A stretch of 31,894 bases of DNA. Origin: an uncultured Erysipelotrichaceae bacterium (GTDB lineage Bacteria > Bacillota_I > Bacilli_A > Erysipelotrichales > Erysipelotrichaceae). The translations under genes were made by a program, and so were the position numbers. The notes under the pieces were generated by a model, which was not told the DNA's origin, made no database searches, and saw nothing but the letters and a program-made list of their open reading frames with translations. Where the stretch lies: NCBI GenBank assembly GCA_934692455.1, contig CAKUTY010000002.1, forward strand, positions 1 to 31,894. The letters run 5' to 3'. The stretch's first letter is position 1. Every line of letters starts with the position of its first letter. Positions 9,650 through 16,911 of the stretch are shown one piece after another.

Positions 9650-9899
9650 CTATATTTCACTATTTTTGGTGACGAAATTACTAATTTCTATAAATCTTAG
9701 TACTTTATCATACCTATCATTTGATTTATTCTTAATAAGCCAAAACATGTTTAACCAGTCTTGTAAATTATCTCTATTATATCCACCATGAGTTCTCATA
9801 AATCTTTTATCGGTAGACATTCATTTCATAAAACCATTGGATTACTTGACTTTTTACAAGCGATCCTAATTGTATCATTTCTTGAATTTCTATCCCTGC
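9650..9899 (-). pseudogene. Decayed transposase tail, minus-strand copy
   Basis: The open part (9820 down to 9650, 56 codons) encodes RFMRTHGGYNRDNLQDWLN and a further stretch ending in KVLRFIEIS. It aligns residue for residue with the opposite-strand relic at 9901-10128 (shared H, NRD.LQ..LN.F, N). A second frame just upstream (9899 to about 9810) reads on and meets it after a frameshift. The pattern resembles the C-terminal end of an IS1595/ISXO2-like transposase, but the family is uncertain. No intact terminal repeats are visible. The stretch 9550-9649 holds nothing recognisable. Confidence 0.5.
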
Positions 9900-9900
9900 T

Positions 9901-10128
9901 ATGCAAATAAGTGTGCTGTTAGATATGCTAAATATAGTATATTCTCATTCAGACTTTAATAGAGATGATTTACAGAACTATCTTAATCTATTCTCTTTTA
10001 TGGTTAACAAACCATAAAACAAACTTGAAAAAATTAAAATACTACTAGACAAGGCTATACATAACCCTAAAACGCTTCATTATAGAGATTCTGTTCTAAA
10101 AAATGCGAAAAACAAAGGACTTAGGTAA
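9901..10128 (+). pseudogene. Decayed transposase tail, plus-strand copy
   Basis: Reads SHSDFNRDDLQNYLNLF, then a TAA stop at 10015-10017, then NKLEKIKILLDKAIHNPKT and LHYRDSV to a final TAA. It is homologous to the minus-strand relic next to it, so two copies of one transposase family lie in opposite orientations. No N-terminal or catalytic part remains. Beyond it, 10129-10238 contains only a small CACTTG/CAAGTG hairpin (10140-10153) and AT-rich sequence. Confidence 0.5.
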
Positions 10129-10238
10129 AATCATTAGCACACTTGTGCAAGTGAGGATTTTTAAAAAATATAAAAGTTAGAATATACATAGTTATTTTTT
10201 GTTAACAATTTGTTTTCTTTTTTGTTATCAAAAATAAA

Positions 10239-10261
10239 AAATGCCCATAAATTGGACATTT
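10239..10261 (-). terminator. Terminator after tRNA-Leu
   Basis: On the minus strand, AAATGTCC and GGGCATTT form an 8-bp stem (one G-U pair) with a 7-nt loop, followed directly by a T-rich run. It lies 12 nt beyond the tRNA CCA end. Confidence 0.8.
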
Positions 10262-10273
10262 CTTAAGCTAAAA

Positions 10274-10356
10274 TGGTCCCCAAAGTGGGACTTGAACCCA
10301 CACTGTTTCCAACACGATTTTGAGTCGTGCGCGTCTGCCATTCCGCCATTCGGGGA
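10274..10356 (-). tRNA. tRNA-Leu (anticodon CAA)
   Basis: Cloverleaf on the minus strand. Acceptor TCCCCGA pairs with TTGGGGA and is followed by an encoded CCA. The anticodon stem CACGA/TCGTG encloses loop CTCAAAA with anticodon CAA, reading UUG. A short variable arm (GTT/AAC) marks it as class II, and the T arm is GTGGG-TTCAAGT-CCCAC. It is 83 nt including CCA. It sits downstream of the pcrA gene cluster with a short gap, so it may be transcribed with it or from a weak promoter (TATCAT at about 10366-10371). Confidence 0.97.
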
Positions 10357-10376
10357 TACCTAAATATGATAACACA

Positions 10377-10889
10377 TTAATTCTGTTTTTTGACATCATA
10401 ATAGATAAAAAGATGAATTAAAATTATCACACTAAGTAAAATAAGCTCATGAATACTATAAACTCTAAAAGAATCAAAGTAATAAATAGTATCAATAAAT
10501 ATCGTTATTCCCAATATCTTTAGACAATAAGCACTTTTCTTTAAACTGAAAAATCGATAATTAACAATGTTCTTATAAGCAACATACAATATTAAACCTA
10601 AAGAAAGATAAGCACACACTTCATGCATATTAGAAAAGAAATCACCACTTCCTTCTACATAAGGGAAAATAGAGGCAACAAGGGGTGCTAATAAACATAA
10701 GCTATTCTTCTTTTTTAAGATAATAGAAGTCTTATATAAAGATAAACCTAAGACTATACTTAAACCCATCACAAATAGATAACCATAAAAGTCACCACTC
10801 ATCATTGAATAGTTATAAGTAAAGGGATCCTTTATAAAAGTAGCTACAAATAAATATATAAGACTAATTAGATAAATAATCATAGGCAT
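10377..10889 (-). CDS. Small multi-pass membrane protein, unknown function
   Basis: 170 residues with about six hydrophobic segments (roughly 3-19, 35-52, 63-77, 89-105, 120-137, 148-165) and a lysine-rich C-terminus, so an integral membrane protein. The loop GSGDFFSNMHEV between segments 3 and 4 is the most distinctive motif, but I do not recognise a family. The start overlaps the end of the upstream GNAT gene by 26 nt without a clear ribosome binding site; Met3 (ATG at 10883) is an alternative start. The overlap suggests translation coupled to that gene. Last protein gene before tRNA-Leu. Confidence 0.7.
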   Translation of the reverse strand: MPMIIYLISLIYLFVATFIKDPFTYNYSMMSGDFYGYLFVMGLSIVLGLSLYKTSIILKKKNSLCLLAPLVASIFPYVEGSGDFFSNMHEVCAYLSLGLILYVAYKNIVNYRFFSLKKSAYCLKILGITIFIDTIYYFDSFRVYSIHELILLSVIILIHLFIYYDVKKQN

Positions 10890-11358
10890 TTCTTAGGTTA
10901 AAACCTGTTCTATTTAAGAAAATTTCTCCCTTATAAGTAAAACCATTATTATAAAGACACTTAATCATGCTCTTATTTTCAGGATGAGTATCCACCCTTA
11001 TATAATCATGGTCCTTCTTTACATAATCAAAGATATACTTGGCAACACCCTTGCCCTTATATTCATTTCTTACCGCAAAACGATGGACTACTACATAATC
11101 CTTGTTTGTTGACCATTCACCCTTATAAATAACATCATAAGTTGGTTCATAATCCCTAACACAAAAGACACCGATGATTAAATCATTATCTTTTACTACA
11201 TATAAAGAATTATTATTAATATCCAATTTCAATCCTTCTTCATTAGGATAACCATCCTGCCACTGGTCTATGTTTTGGCTTTTAAGATAAGCCTTAGCTT
11301 GGTCTATTATCTCCATAATAGAATCCAAGTCTAAGACATTAGCTTTAGTTATAATCAT
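10864..11358 (-). CDS. GNAT family N-acetyltransferase
   Basis: 164 residues. Acetyl-CoA binding motif A is RNEYKGKGVAKYIFDYV (about 98-114). The N-terminal Q.IDQWQDGYPN segment and the late DTHPENKSM...NGF block are typical of a GNAT subgroup found in Bacillota; the substrate is unknown. The open frame extends further upstream, but the ATG at 11358 is chosen. It has an AGAAAGAAGAG ribosome binding site and overlaps the pcrA stop by only 14 nt, while the longer version would add 24 residues outside the fold. Third gene in GNAT - pcrA - GNAT - membrane protein. Confidence 0.85.
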   Translation of the reverse strand: MIITKANVLDLDSIMEIIDQAKAYLKSQNIDQWQDGYPNEEGLKLDINNNSLYVVKDNDLIIGVFCVRDYEPTYDVIYKGEWSTNKDYVVVHRFAVRNEYKGKGVAKYIFDYVKKDHDYIRVDTHPENKSMIKCLYNNGFTYKGEIFLNRTGFNLRNAYDYLSN

Positions 11359-13498
11359 TAGCGCTCTTCTTTCTAATTGAAGGATGATCAGCCTTAATAG
11401 TTTTAGTACCATGAGGATAAGAGAAGGCAACAGTCACAAAATCACCATCACACTTAACCACAACACCCTCACCAAAAATCTTATGAATAACAACATCACT
11501 CTTACGATATCTCGACGGTCTTCTTGGCACTTCTTTCTTAGGCTCAATAGAAGAAATCTTAGTAGTAAATGGTACATCAAAGACACTTTGTTGCTTAAGA
11601 ACTGGCTTATCTAAATGTTCAATATACTTCTCATCAACTTCATTAACGAATCTACTTGTGGTCTTTGCACTATTGACAACATACGAGAAAGATGAAGTAT
11701 CGGTTAAAGTCAACTTTTCCTTAGCTCTTGTATAAGCTACATAAGCAAGTCTTCTTTCTTCTTCAACACCCTTTTGTTCTAACATGGTACGCTCACTTGG
11801 GAAGATACCTTCTGATAAGCCAACCACAAAGACAACCTTAAATTCAAGACCCTTGGATGCATGAATAGTCATCAAACTAACAGAAGTTGAACCGTCAGTA
11901 TTAGCCTTATCAGTATATAAAGAAATCATAGAAAGATAATCAGCTAAAGTACTGCCAGGATAAGTTTCCTGATAATCCTTAATATCATCAATCAAAGACT
12001 TAACGTTTTCAATACGCTCTGTCTCATTCTCTTTCTCCAACATCGAACGATAACCAGATTGTTCAAAGACATCAGTTAATACTTCCTCTAATGGTTTACC
12101 ATCTAAAGAAGACTTCCATCTTTCTACCATATCCACAAAAGACTCTAAAACACTTTGATTCTTTGCGAATAAGCCCTGTTTTACTACTTCATACATTGAA
12201 ATATTATTTTCTTTCGCAAGAGAAAAGATAGTATCAATAGACTTTTGACCAATACCTCTTTTTGGTTGATTAATAACTCTTTGGAAAGCCAAATCATCAC
12301 CAGTCACAATAAGTCTTAAGTAAGATAAGATATCCTTAACTTCCATTCTTTCATAGAATCTAATACCACCATAGATTACATAAGGAATTCTATTTTCAAT
12401 AAAAACCTTTTCCACTTCTCTTGACAAGTAGTTAGAACGATATAAGATCGCAATATCATTGTATTCATAGCCCTGTTTCAACAAGCTTTGGATACAACTT
12501 ACAATATAATAAGCCTCACTTGTTTCATCAGGCAAAGTCTTATGAACAATCTTATCGCCATCACCATTCTCAGAGAACAAGTCCTTAGGAACACGTGACT
12601 TATTATATTTAATAAGAGAGTTAGCTCCTTCTAGGATATTGTTAGTAGAACGATAATTTTGATTCAAAATAATCGTCTTAGTATTCTTAAAATCCTTATC
12701 AAAATTCACGATGATATTAACATCAGCACCACGCCAAGTATAAATAGTCTGGTCTGGATCACCTACCACATAAACATTATCATGAGTTGAAGATAATAAC
12801 TTAATTAGTTCATATTGAGTCTTATCGATGTCCTGGAACTCATCAACATGAATATAAATAAACTTAGATGACCATTTCTTTAAGATATCCTTATGTAACT
12901 TAAATAATCTAACAGTAAAAAGAATTAAATCATCAAAATCAAGGGCATACAATGACTTTAATCGCTCATCATAATACTTATAGACATTAGCCTTATCAAC
13001 TAGCTTCTTCTCACCATAGGCTTGATCCATCGCCTTTTCATAAGACAATTCCTCATACTTACAATTCGCAATATAATCAAGGGCACTACCATAAGATAAG
13101 TCCTTCTTATCGATATTAAATTCCTTATAAGCCTCTTTCAAAATAGTCTTTTGGTCATCCGCGTCTACAATAGTAAAATTCTTAGGATAGCCAAAAACAC
13201 CAATTTCTTCTTTTAAAATACGCACACATAAAGAGTGAATTGTTGAAATAAAAGCACCATCTCCAGCCTCACCCAACATTTCACTGATTCTATTTTTCAT
13301 TTCATTGGCAGCCTTATTAGTAAAAGTAATTGCCAAAACATTCTTAGGATTAATATGTTTTTGTTCAATCAAATAAGCGATACGCATTGTCAAAACACGT
13401 GTCTTACCACTTCCTGCACCCGCAATAATTCTTAAATGCTTAGACTCATCAATTACTGCCTCTTTTTGTTTATCATTTAAACTAGAATAACTAACCAC
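11345..13498 (-). CDS. pcrA: ATP-dependent DNA helicase PcrA (UvrD/Rep family)
   Basis: 3'-5' SF1A helicase for repair and for conflicts between replication and transcription. Motifs (numbering from the GTG start): Q-motif LNDKQKEAV, Walker A GAGSGKT (27-33), TFTNKAANEM (Ia), VDEFQD (II), GDPDQTIYTWRGAD (III), LNQNYRST (IV), MTIHASKGLEF (V) and VAYTRAKEKL (VI). The C-terminal 50 residues (VIHKIFGEGVVVKC onward) form the Tudor-like RNA polymerase-contact domain of PcrA. Start choice is open. The frame extends to a TTG at 13531 (728 residues) with poor context. The GTG at 13498 (717 residues) overlaps the upstream stop by 8 nt and has a GGGAG 12 nt away, so I prefer it. In an operon with two GNAT genes. 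Confidence 0.95.
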   Translation of the reverse strand: MVSYSSLNDKQKEAVIDESKHLRIIAGAGSGKTRVLTMRIAYLIEQKHINPKNVLAITFTNKAANEMKNRISEMLGEAGDGAFISTIHSLCVRILKEEIGVFGYPKNFTIVDADDQKTILKEAYKEFNIDKKDLSYGSALDYIANCKYEELSYEKAMDQAYGEKKLVDKANVYKYYDERLKSLYALDFDDLILFTVRLFKLHKDILKKWSSKFIYIHVDEFQDIDKTQYELIKLLSSTHDNVYVVGDPDQTIYTWRGADVNIIVNFDKDFKNTKTIILNQNYRSTNNILEGANSLIKYNKSRVPKDLFSENGDGDKIVHKTLPDETSEAYYIVSCIQSLLKQGYEYNDIAILYRSNYLSREVEKVFIENRIPYVIYGGIRFYERMEVKDILSYLRLIVTGDDLAFQRVINQPKRGIGQKSIDTIFSLAKENNISMYEVVKQGLFAKNQSVLESFVDMVERWKSSLDGKPLEEVLTDVFEQSGYRSMLEKENETERIENVKSLIDDIKDYQETYPGSTLADYLSMISLYTDKANTDGSTSVSLMTIHASKGLEFKVVFVVGLSEGIFPSERTMLEQKGVEEERRLAYVAYTRAKEKLTLTDTSSFSYVVNSAKTTSRFVNEVDEKYIEHLDKPVLKQQSVFDVPFTTKISSIEPKKEVPRRPSRYRKSDVVIHKIFGEGVVVKCDGDFVTVAFSYPHGTKTIKADHPSIRKKSANDYN

Positions 13499-14258
13499 AG
13501 ATTGTAAATTCTCCCACTTTCTTATATCCAATTTTCATATAGACACTTGCCGCATCTGGATTGTTATAGAATAGACAAGGCATCTTATTTTCCTTTAATA
13601 AATCATCACTTAACTTAGCCACAAGCTTTGACGCATAACCCTTTTTACGTTCACTTTCAATTGTTCCAACCGAAACAATCATTGCCAAACCCTCGCACTC
13701 TGCCGTACTTGCACCAATGCTTACAATATTTCCATCTTTATAAAGGGCATAATATCTAGCACTCTTTGGATGTTCTAAGTTATTCTTGATATCTTCAAAC
13801 TTTAGATGATCACCAAAGATAGATGTTTGAACTAAATGATAAGCTTTCGCATCATCTAATCCAATTCTTCTAATATCTTCATCATTATTTAAAAACTTCT
13901 CATTAACACGATCAATACTTGCAAAATAACATGGTTTTCTTACATAAGCATCAGGAAAGTTAACCTTAGATAAGACACTAGTCTTACCATTGAAGTTCAT
14001 ATGACCATATTCATTAATCAACTTAGCTACAAAGTTATTATCAACCTCATCACTATTTGACGAAATAACCATATTACTCAAATACTTTAGATAGATAGTC
14101 TTAATACCCTTTTCATCCTCATCTACCCATACATCCATGGTTTCACTATCAACCCCAAAGTTTAAAATATCGCCAATGGCGAACAAATTCATTACCTTAT
14201 CTAGATATAAATAATCCAATAATTTTCTTGCGTCTTCATTAATACATTTTTTAATCAT
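13491..14258 (-). CDS. GNAT family N-acetyltransferase with N-terminal extension
   Basis: 255 residues. The C-terminal half is a GNAT domain: ALYKDGNIVSIGAS, then VGTIESERKKGYASKLVAKL (motif A), then LFYNNPDAASVYMKIGYKKVGE. The N-terminal half (KLLDYLYLDKVMNLFAIGDIL) resembles the first lobe of two-lobed GNAT proteins, and no substrate can be named. A TTG 6 nt upstream keeps the frame open, but it lies 1 nt from the TATAAT box, so the ATG at 14258 is the real start. There is no ribosome binding site and the mRNA is probably leaderless. First gene of the pcrA cluster. Confidence 0.85.
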   Translation of the reverse strand: MIKKCINEDARKLLDYLYLDKVMNLFAIGDILNFGVDSETMDVWVDEDEKGIKTIYLKYLSNMVISSNSDEVDNNFVAKLINEYGHMNFNGKTSVLSKVNFPDAYVRKPCYFASIDRVNEKFLNNDEDIRRIGLDDAKAYHLVQTSIFGDHLKFEDIKNNLEHPKSARYYALYKDGNIVSIGASTAECEGLAMIVSVGTIESERKKGYASKLVAKLSDDLLKENKMPCLFYNNPDAASVYMKIGYKKVGEFTICG

Positions 14259-14265
14259 GCTCAAT

Positions 14266-14271
14266 ATTATA
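14266..14271 (-). promoter_or_regulatory. -10 element of the pcrA cluster
   Basis: Perfect TATAAT on the minus strand ending 7 nt before the ATG at 14258, with no Shine-Dalgarno sequence between. No good -35 is seen. Divergent from the element at 14301. Confidence 0.55.
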
Positions 14272-14300
14272 CAACAGTTTTATTTATTAGCTCGATGTTA

Positions 14301-14306
14301 TAAAAT
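14301..14306 (+). promoter_or_regulatory. -10 element of the methyltransferase operon, leaderless arrangement
   Basis: TAAAAT followed by exactly 6 nt (TGACTT) and the ATG at 14313. An overlapping alternative is TGT-TATAAA, an extended -10 at 14296-14304. No ribosome binding site. Confidence 0.5.
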
Positions 14307-14312
14307 TGACTT

Positions 14313-15176
14313 ATGTTATACAGTGAAAATATTAAAGATTATTATCTTTTAGATGCAGGTGACGGTGAAAAACTAGAAGTTTGGGGTCCCTACATTTTAA
14401 GAAGACCAGATCCAATGGCTATCTGGAAGAAACAAAAACCTGAGCTTTGGGATAAAGCTGACGCTATCTATCACCGTTCTAAGACTGGTGGTGGTTATTG
14501 GGAATTTAAGAAGAAATTACCTGAAAAATGGCATATTCATTATAAAGATCTAACTTTTAAAGTATCGCCAACCAATTTTAAGCACACTGGAATCTTCCCA
14601 GAACAAGCTGCCAATTGGGACTTTATCTACGATAAATTAAAAGATAGACCTGATGCTAAGGTATTGAATTTATTTGCCTACTCTGGTGCTGCCACTACAG
14701 TTGCAGCAAGTGCAGGTATTAGTGAAGTAGTCCATGTTGATGCTTCTAAGGGTATGGTTGAATGGGCCAAGGAAAACAGAGACCTATCTAACTTACAAAA
14801 TACATGCATTAGATATATCGTTGAAGATTGCCTAAAGTTCATGAAAAGAGAAGTTAGAAGAGGAAGAAAATATGATGGTATTATCATGGATCCACCTTCT
14901 TATGGTAGAGGACCTAATAATGAAATCTTCAAGTTTGAGGAACAAATTGGACCATTAATCGAAGAAGCTGCCAAACTATTAAGTGATGACCCTCTATTTC
15001 TTATCGTTAATACTTATACAACAGGCTATTCTTGTACAACCATTGAAAATGTACTTAGAAGTTATTTACCGGGCTCGAACCTGGGCTCGAATCCGCATGG
15101 GGAGGAAATAGGTGTCAAGATGAAAGACATCGACTTCTTCTTACCATGTGGCTTTACAACAAGGTGGACAAAATGA
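14313..15176 (+). CDS. Class I SAM-dependent methyltransferase (RlmI/COG1092-like)
   Basis: 287 residues. SAM-binding motif I is VLNLFAYSGAATTVAASAG, followed by VVHVDASKGMVEWAKEN, and the catalytic motif is IIMDPPSYGRG, the arrangement of rRNA (cytosine/guanine) methyltransferases related to RlmI and RlmK. The N-terminal PUA domain of RlmI is absent, so the exact target is unknown. The C-terminal EEIG...LPCGFTTRW block is conserved in the family. Just before it lies PGSNLGSNPH (253-262), encoded by two copies of the GGGCTCGAAYC repeat. The stop overlaps the pseudouridine synthase start (ATGA), which fits paired RNA-modification genes. Confidence 0.88.
   Translation: MLYSENIKDYYLLDAGDGEKLEVWGPYILRRPDPMAIWKKQKPELWDKADAIYHRSKTGGGYWEFKKKLPEKWHIHYKDLTFKVSPTNFKHTGIFPEQAANWDFIYDKLKDRPDAKVLNLFAYSGAATTVAASAGISEVVHVDASKGMVEWAKENRDLSNLQNTCIRYIVEDCLKFMKREVRRGRKYDGIIMDPPSYGRGPNNEIFKFEEQIGPLIEEAAKLLSDDPLFLIVNTYTTGYSCTTIENVLRSYLPGSNLGSNPHGEEIGVKMKDIDFFLPCGFTTRWTK
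15071..15093 (+). repeat. Intragenic GGGCTCGAAYC repeat, locus A (two copies)
   Basis: GGGCTCGAACC (15071-15081) and GGGCTCGAATC (15083-15093), 12 nt apart start to start. They are read as GSN-L-GSN near the end of the methyltransferase. The same 11-mer occurs at 20149-20186 and 24843-24879 in unrelated genes. Confidence 0.85.
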
Positions 15177-15829
15177 AATTAAAGGTAATCTATGAAGACA
15201 ATCATTTGTTGGTAGTAGATAAGCCAATAAATGTACCAATGCAGCTAGATAGTTCTAATGATTTAGACTTATTAACTATGTGTAAGGACTATTTAAAAGA
15301 AAAATACAACAAACCAGGCAATGTCTATTGTGCTTTGTTGCATAGACTAGATAGACCAGTAAGTGGTGTATGTGTCTTTGCGAAAACTAGTAAAGCTGCC
15401 TCAAGATTATCTAGCGATATTCAAGCACATAAGTTTAAGAAAGAATATCTAGCAGTAGTCTATGATAATGGTCTAGATGATAAAGGCATTTTTGAAGATA
15501 AGCTCTTAAAAGACGAGAAGACCAATATGGTTAAGGTTGATAAAAGAGGCAAGGATGCCAAATTAGATTATCAAGTACTTAAAAGAAAAGATAATCTAGC
15601 CCTTGTAAGAATTAACTTACATACTGGTAGATCTCATCAAATAAGAGTACAGTTCTCAAGCCGTAATCACCCTTTGTGGGGAGATCAACGTTACAACAAG
15701 GATGCTAAAGTAGGACAACAAATTGCCCTACACTCATATAGACTAACAATCACTCATCCTGTAACGAAAGAAAAGATGACTTTTGTGTGCGATATCGATA
15801 GAGTTCCCTTTAAGGAGGTAAAACAATGA
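15173..15829 (+). CDS. RluA-family RNA pseudouridine synthase
   Basis: 218 residues, lacking the S4 domain. Isomerises uridine in rRNA or tRNA; the site cannot be told from sequence. The catalytic motif is LLHRLDRPVSGVCVFAKT (catalytic Asp in HRLDRP), and later NLHTGRSHQIRVQFSSRNHPLWGD carries the conserved R-HQIRVQ block. The frame opens 27 nt earlier, but the ATG at 15173 is preferred. It has AGGTGG 5 nt upstream and overlaps the methyltransferase stop by 4 nt (ATGA). Its own stop overlaps the next gene in the same way. Confidence 0.9.
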   Translation: MKLKVIYEDNHLLVVDKPINVPMQLDSSNDLDLLTMCKDYLKEKYNKPGNVYCALLHRLDRPVSGVCVFAKTSKAASRLSSDIQAHKFKKEYLAVVYDNGLDDKGIFEDKLLKDEKTNMVKVDKRGKDAKLDYQVLKRKDNLALVRINLHTGRSHQIRVQFSSRNHPLWGDQRYNKDAKVGQQIALHSYRLTITHPVTKEKMTFVCDIDRVPFKEVKQ

Positions 15830-16881
15830 CGGTGAAGAAAAAGAAAAGAAGATTAAACGGACGTTTCATTGCCCTAGTATGTGTTGTGTTATTGATTGGG
15901 CTATCTATCTACAAGATTCCTCATTTCATCAATACCAACAAACTAGAAGCACTAGGCTATGACAATACCGCTATCAGTGCTATTTATAAAAAAGGTCTAC
16001 GTAAAGATATCTTAAAGAATGAATATTATAGTGATTATCTAAATAGCGAAGTTTCTAAGGATTCATTTAATAAGAAGTATCTAAGACTATATACAATGTG
16101 TGATTATTTAGATAAATCATATTTTGAATTATATGAATCTTTAAAAGAAAAGAAAGCATATACTGATGAAGAATTAGAATTGTTGTTCGCTAACTTAAAG
16201 GATTATGATTTAAAGCCATTATTCGTCTTTGAAAAACTTGATTCAATCGAAGACTATATTGATGATTGTCTAAGACATGAGAACAGCGAAACAAGCTTTA
16301 CTGTTAGTGGCGATTATCTAAAACCATATGAGAATGTAATTAACGTAAGTGATCCTGAAAGTATTGAAACTTATGTTTCTACTAAATCTTATATTGGCGA
16401 ATATGAGCCAGTTAAAAGAGTTGAAATCAACTCACTTCATGCGGTACCTGGAGTAGAACTTGAATCAAGAGCCTTATTAGCTTATACCGAAATGTGTGAA
16501 GCAATCAGAAAAGAAGATTTAAGCATGGCCATCTATGCCTATCAAGGCTATATCTCTTATGAAAAACAGAAACAACTTCATATTGACGATGATGCAAATT
16601 TCGAAGCAGGTTATAGTGATATGCAGACAGGCTTAGCTGTTTATGTCCTAGCTAGTGAAAACCCTAAGGCTAGTGCCTTTAAGGATTGTAAAGTATATAC
16701 ATGGCTACAACAACATGCCCATGAATATGGCTTCATTCAAAGATTCCCAGAAGGAAAATCAGCCTTTACAGCCCATAGCGAAGTACCTAATATGTATCGT
16801 TATGTAGGTGTTGATTTAGCTACTAAGATCTATGAAAGTGGCTTAAGCTTTGATGAATATTACTTCAACTATATGCAATAA
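15826..16881 (+). CDS. VanY-fold (D,D-carboxypeptidase-like) membrane protein without the zinc ligands
   Basis: 351 residues with a basic N-terminus and one transmembrane helix (about 13-32), so anchored with its domain outside. The C-terminal domain aligns with VanY peptidases: YAYQGYISYEKQKQL (237-251), AGYSDMQTGLAVYV (261-274), WLQQHAHEYGFIQRFPEGK (293-311) and TAHSEVPNMYRYVG (315-328). Active VanY enzymes bind zinc through SxHxxGxAxD and EPWHxRYVG. Here the positions are Met266 for His, Tyr273 for Asp and Met323 for the last His, so all three metal ligands are gone while the scaffold is kept. It is probably a non-catalytic peptidoglycan-binding or regulatory protein. AGGAGG ribosome binding site; start overlaps the previous stop (ATGA); followed by a terminator. 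Confidence 0.85.
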   Translation: MTVKKKKRRLNGRFIALVCVVLLIGLSIYKIPHFINTNKLEALGYDNTAISAIYKKGLRKDILKNEYYSDYLNSEVSKDSFNKKYLRLYTMCDYLDKSYFELYESLKEKKAYTDEELELLFANLKDYDLKPLFVFEKLDSIEDYIDDCLRHENSETSFTVSGDYLKPYENVINVSDPESIETYVSTKSYIGEYEPVKRVEINSLHAVPGVELESRALLAYTEMCEAIRKEDLSMAIYAYQGYISYEKQKQLHIDDDANFEAGYSDMQTGLAVYVLASENPKASAFKDCKVYTWLQQHAHEYGFIQRFPEGKSAFTAHSEVPNMYRYVGVDLATKIYESGLSFDEYYFNYMQ

Positions 16882-16887
16882 GTACTT

Positions 16888-16911
16888 AAAAACTGCAGAT
16901 TTGCAGTTTTT
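16888..16911. terminator. Bidirectional terminator
   Basis: Perfect 10-bp stem AAAAACTGCA / TGCAGTTTTT with a GATT loop. It lies between the convergent VanY-like and thioredoxin-lipoprotein genes and gives a T run on both strands. Its right end overlaps the last bases of the minus-strand gene. Confidence 0.9.

Noticed and set aside
10140..10153. CACTTG/CAAGTG hairpin as a terminator or small RNA
   Set aside because: The stem is only six pairs with a 2-nt loop (five pairs with a usable loop), the T run is weak and no gene ends there except a relic.
14678..14887. Open frame antisense to the methyltransferase gene
   Set aside because: It lies wholly over the conserved SAM-binding and DPPSYGRG motifs of the plus-strand gene and has no features of its own.
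15071..15093. GGGCTCGAATCC looks like a tRNA T-arm (GG-TTCGAAT-CC), so possible tRNA fragment or attachment site
   Set aside because: The loop begins with C instead of the invariant T, there is no acceptor or anticodon arm around it, and the copies are tandem and inside intact genes.
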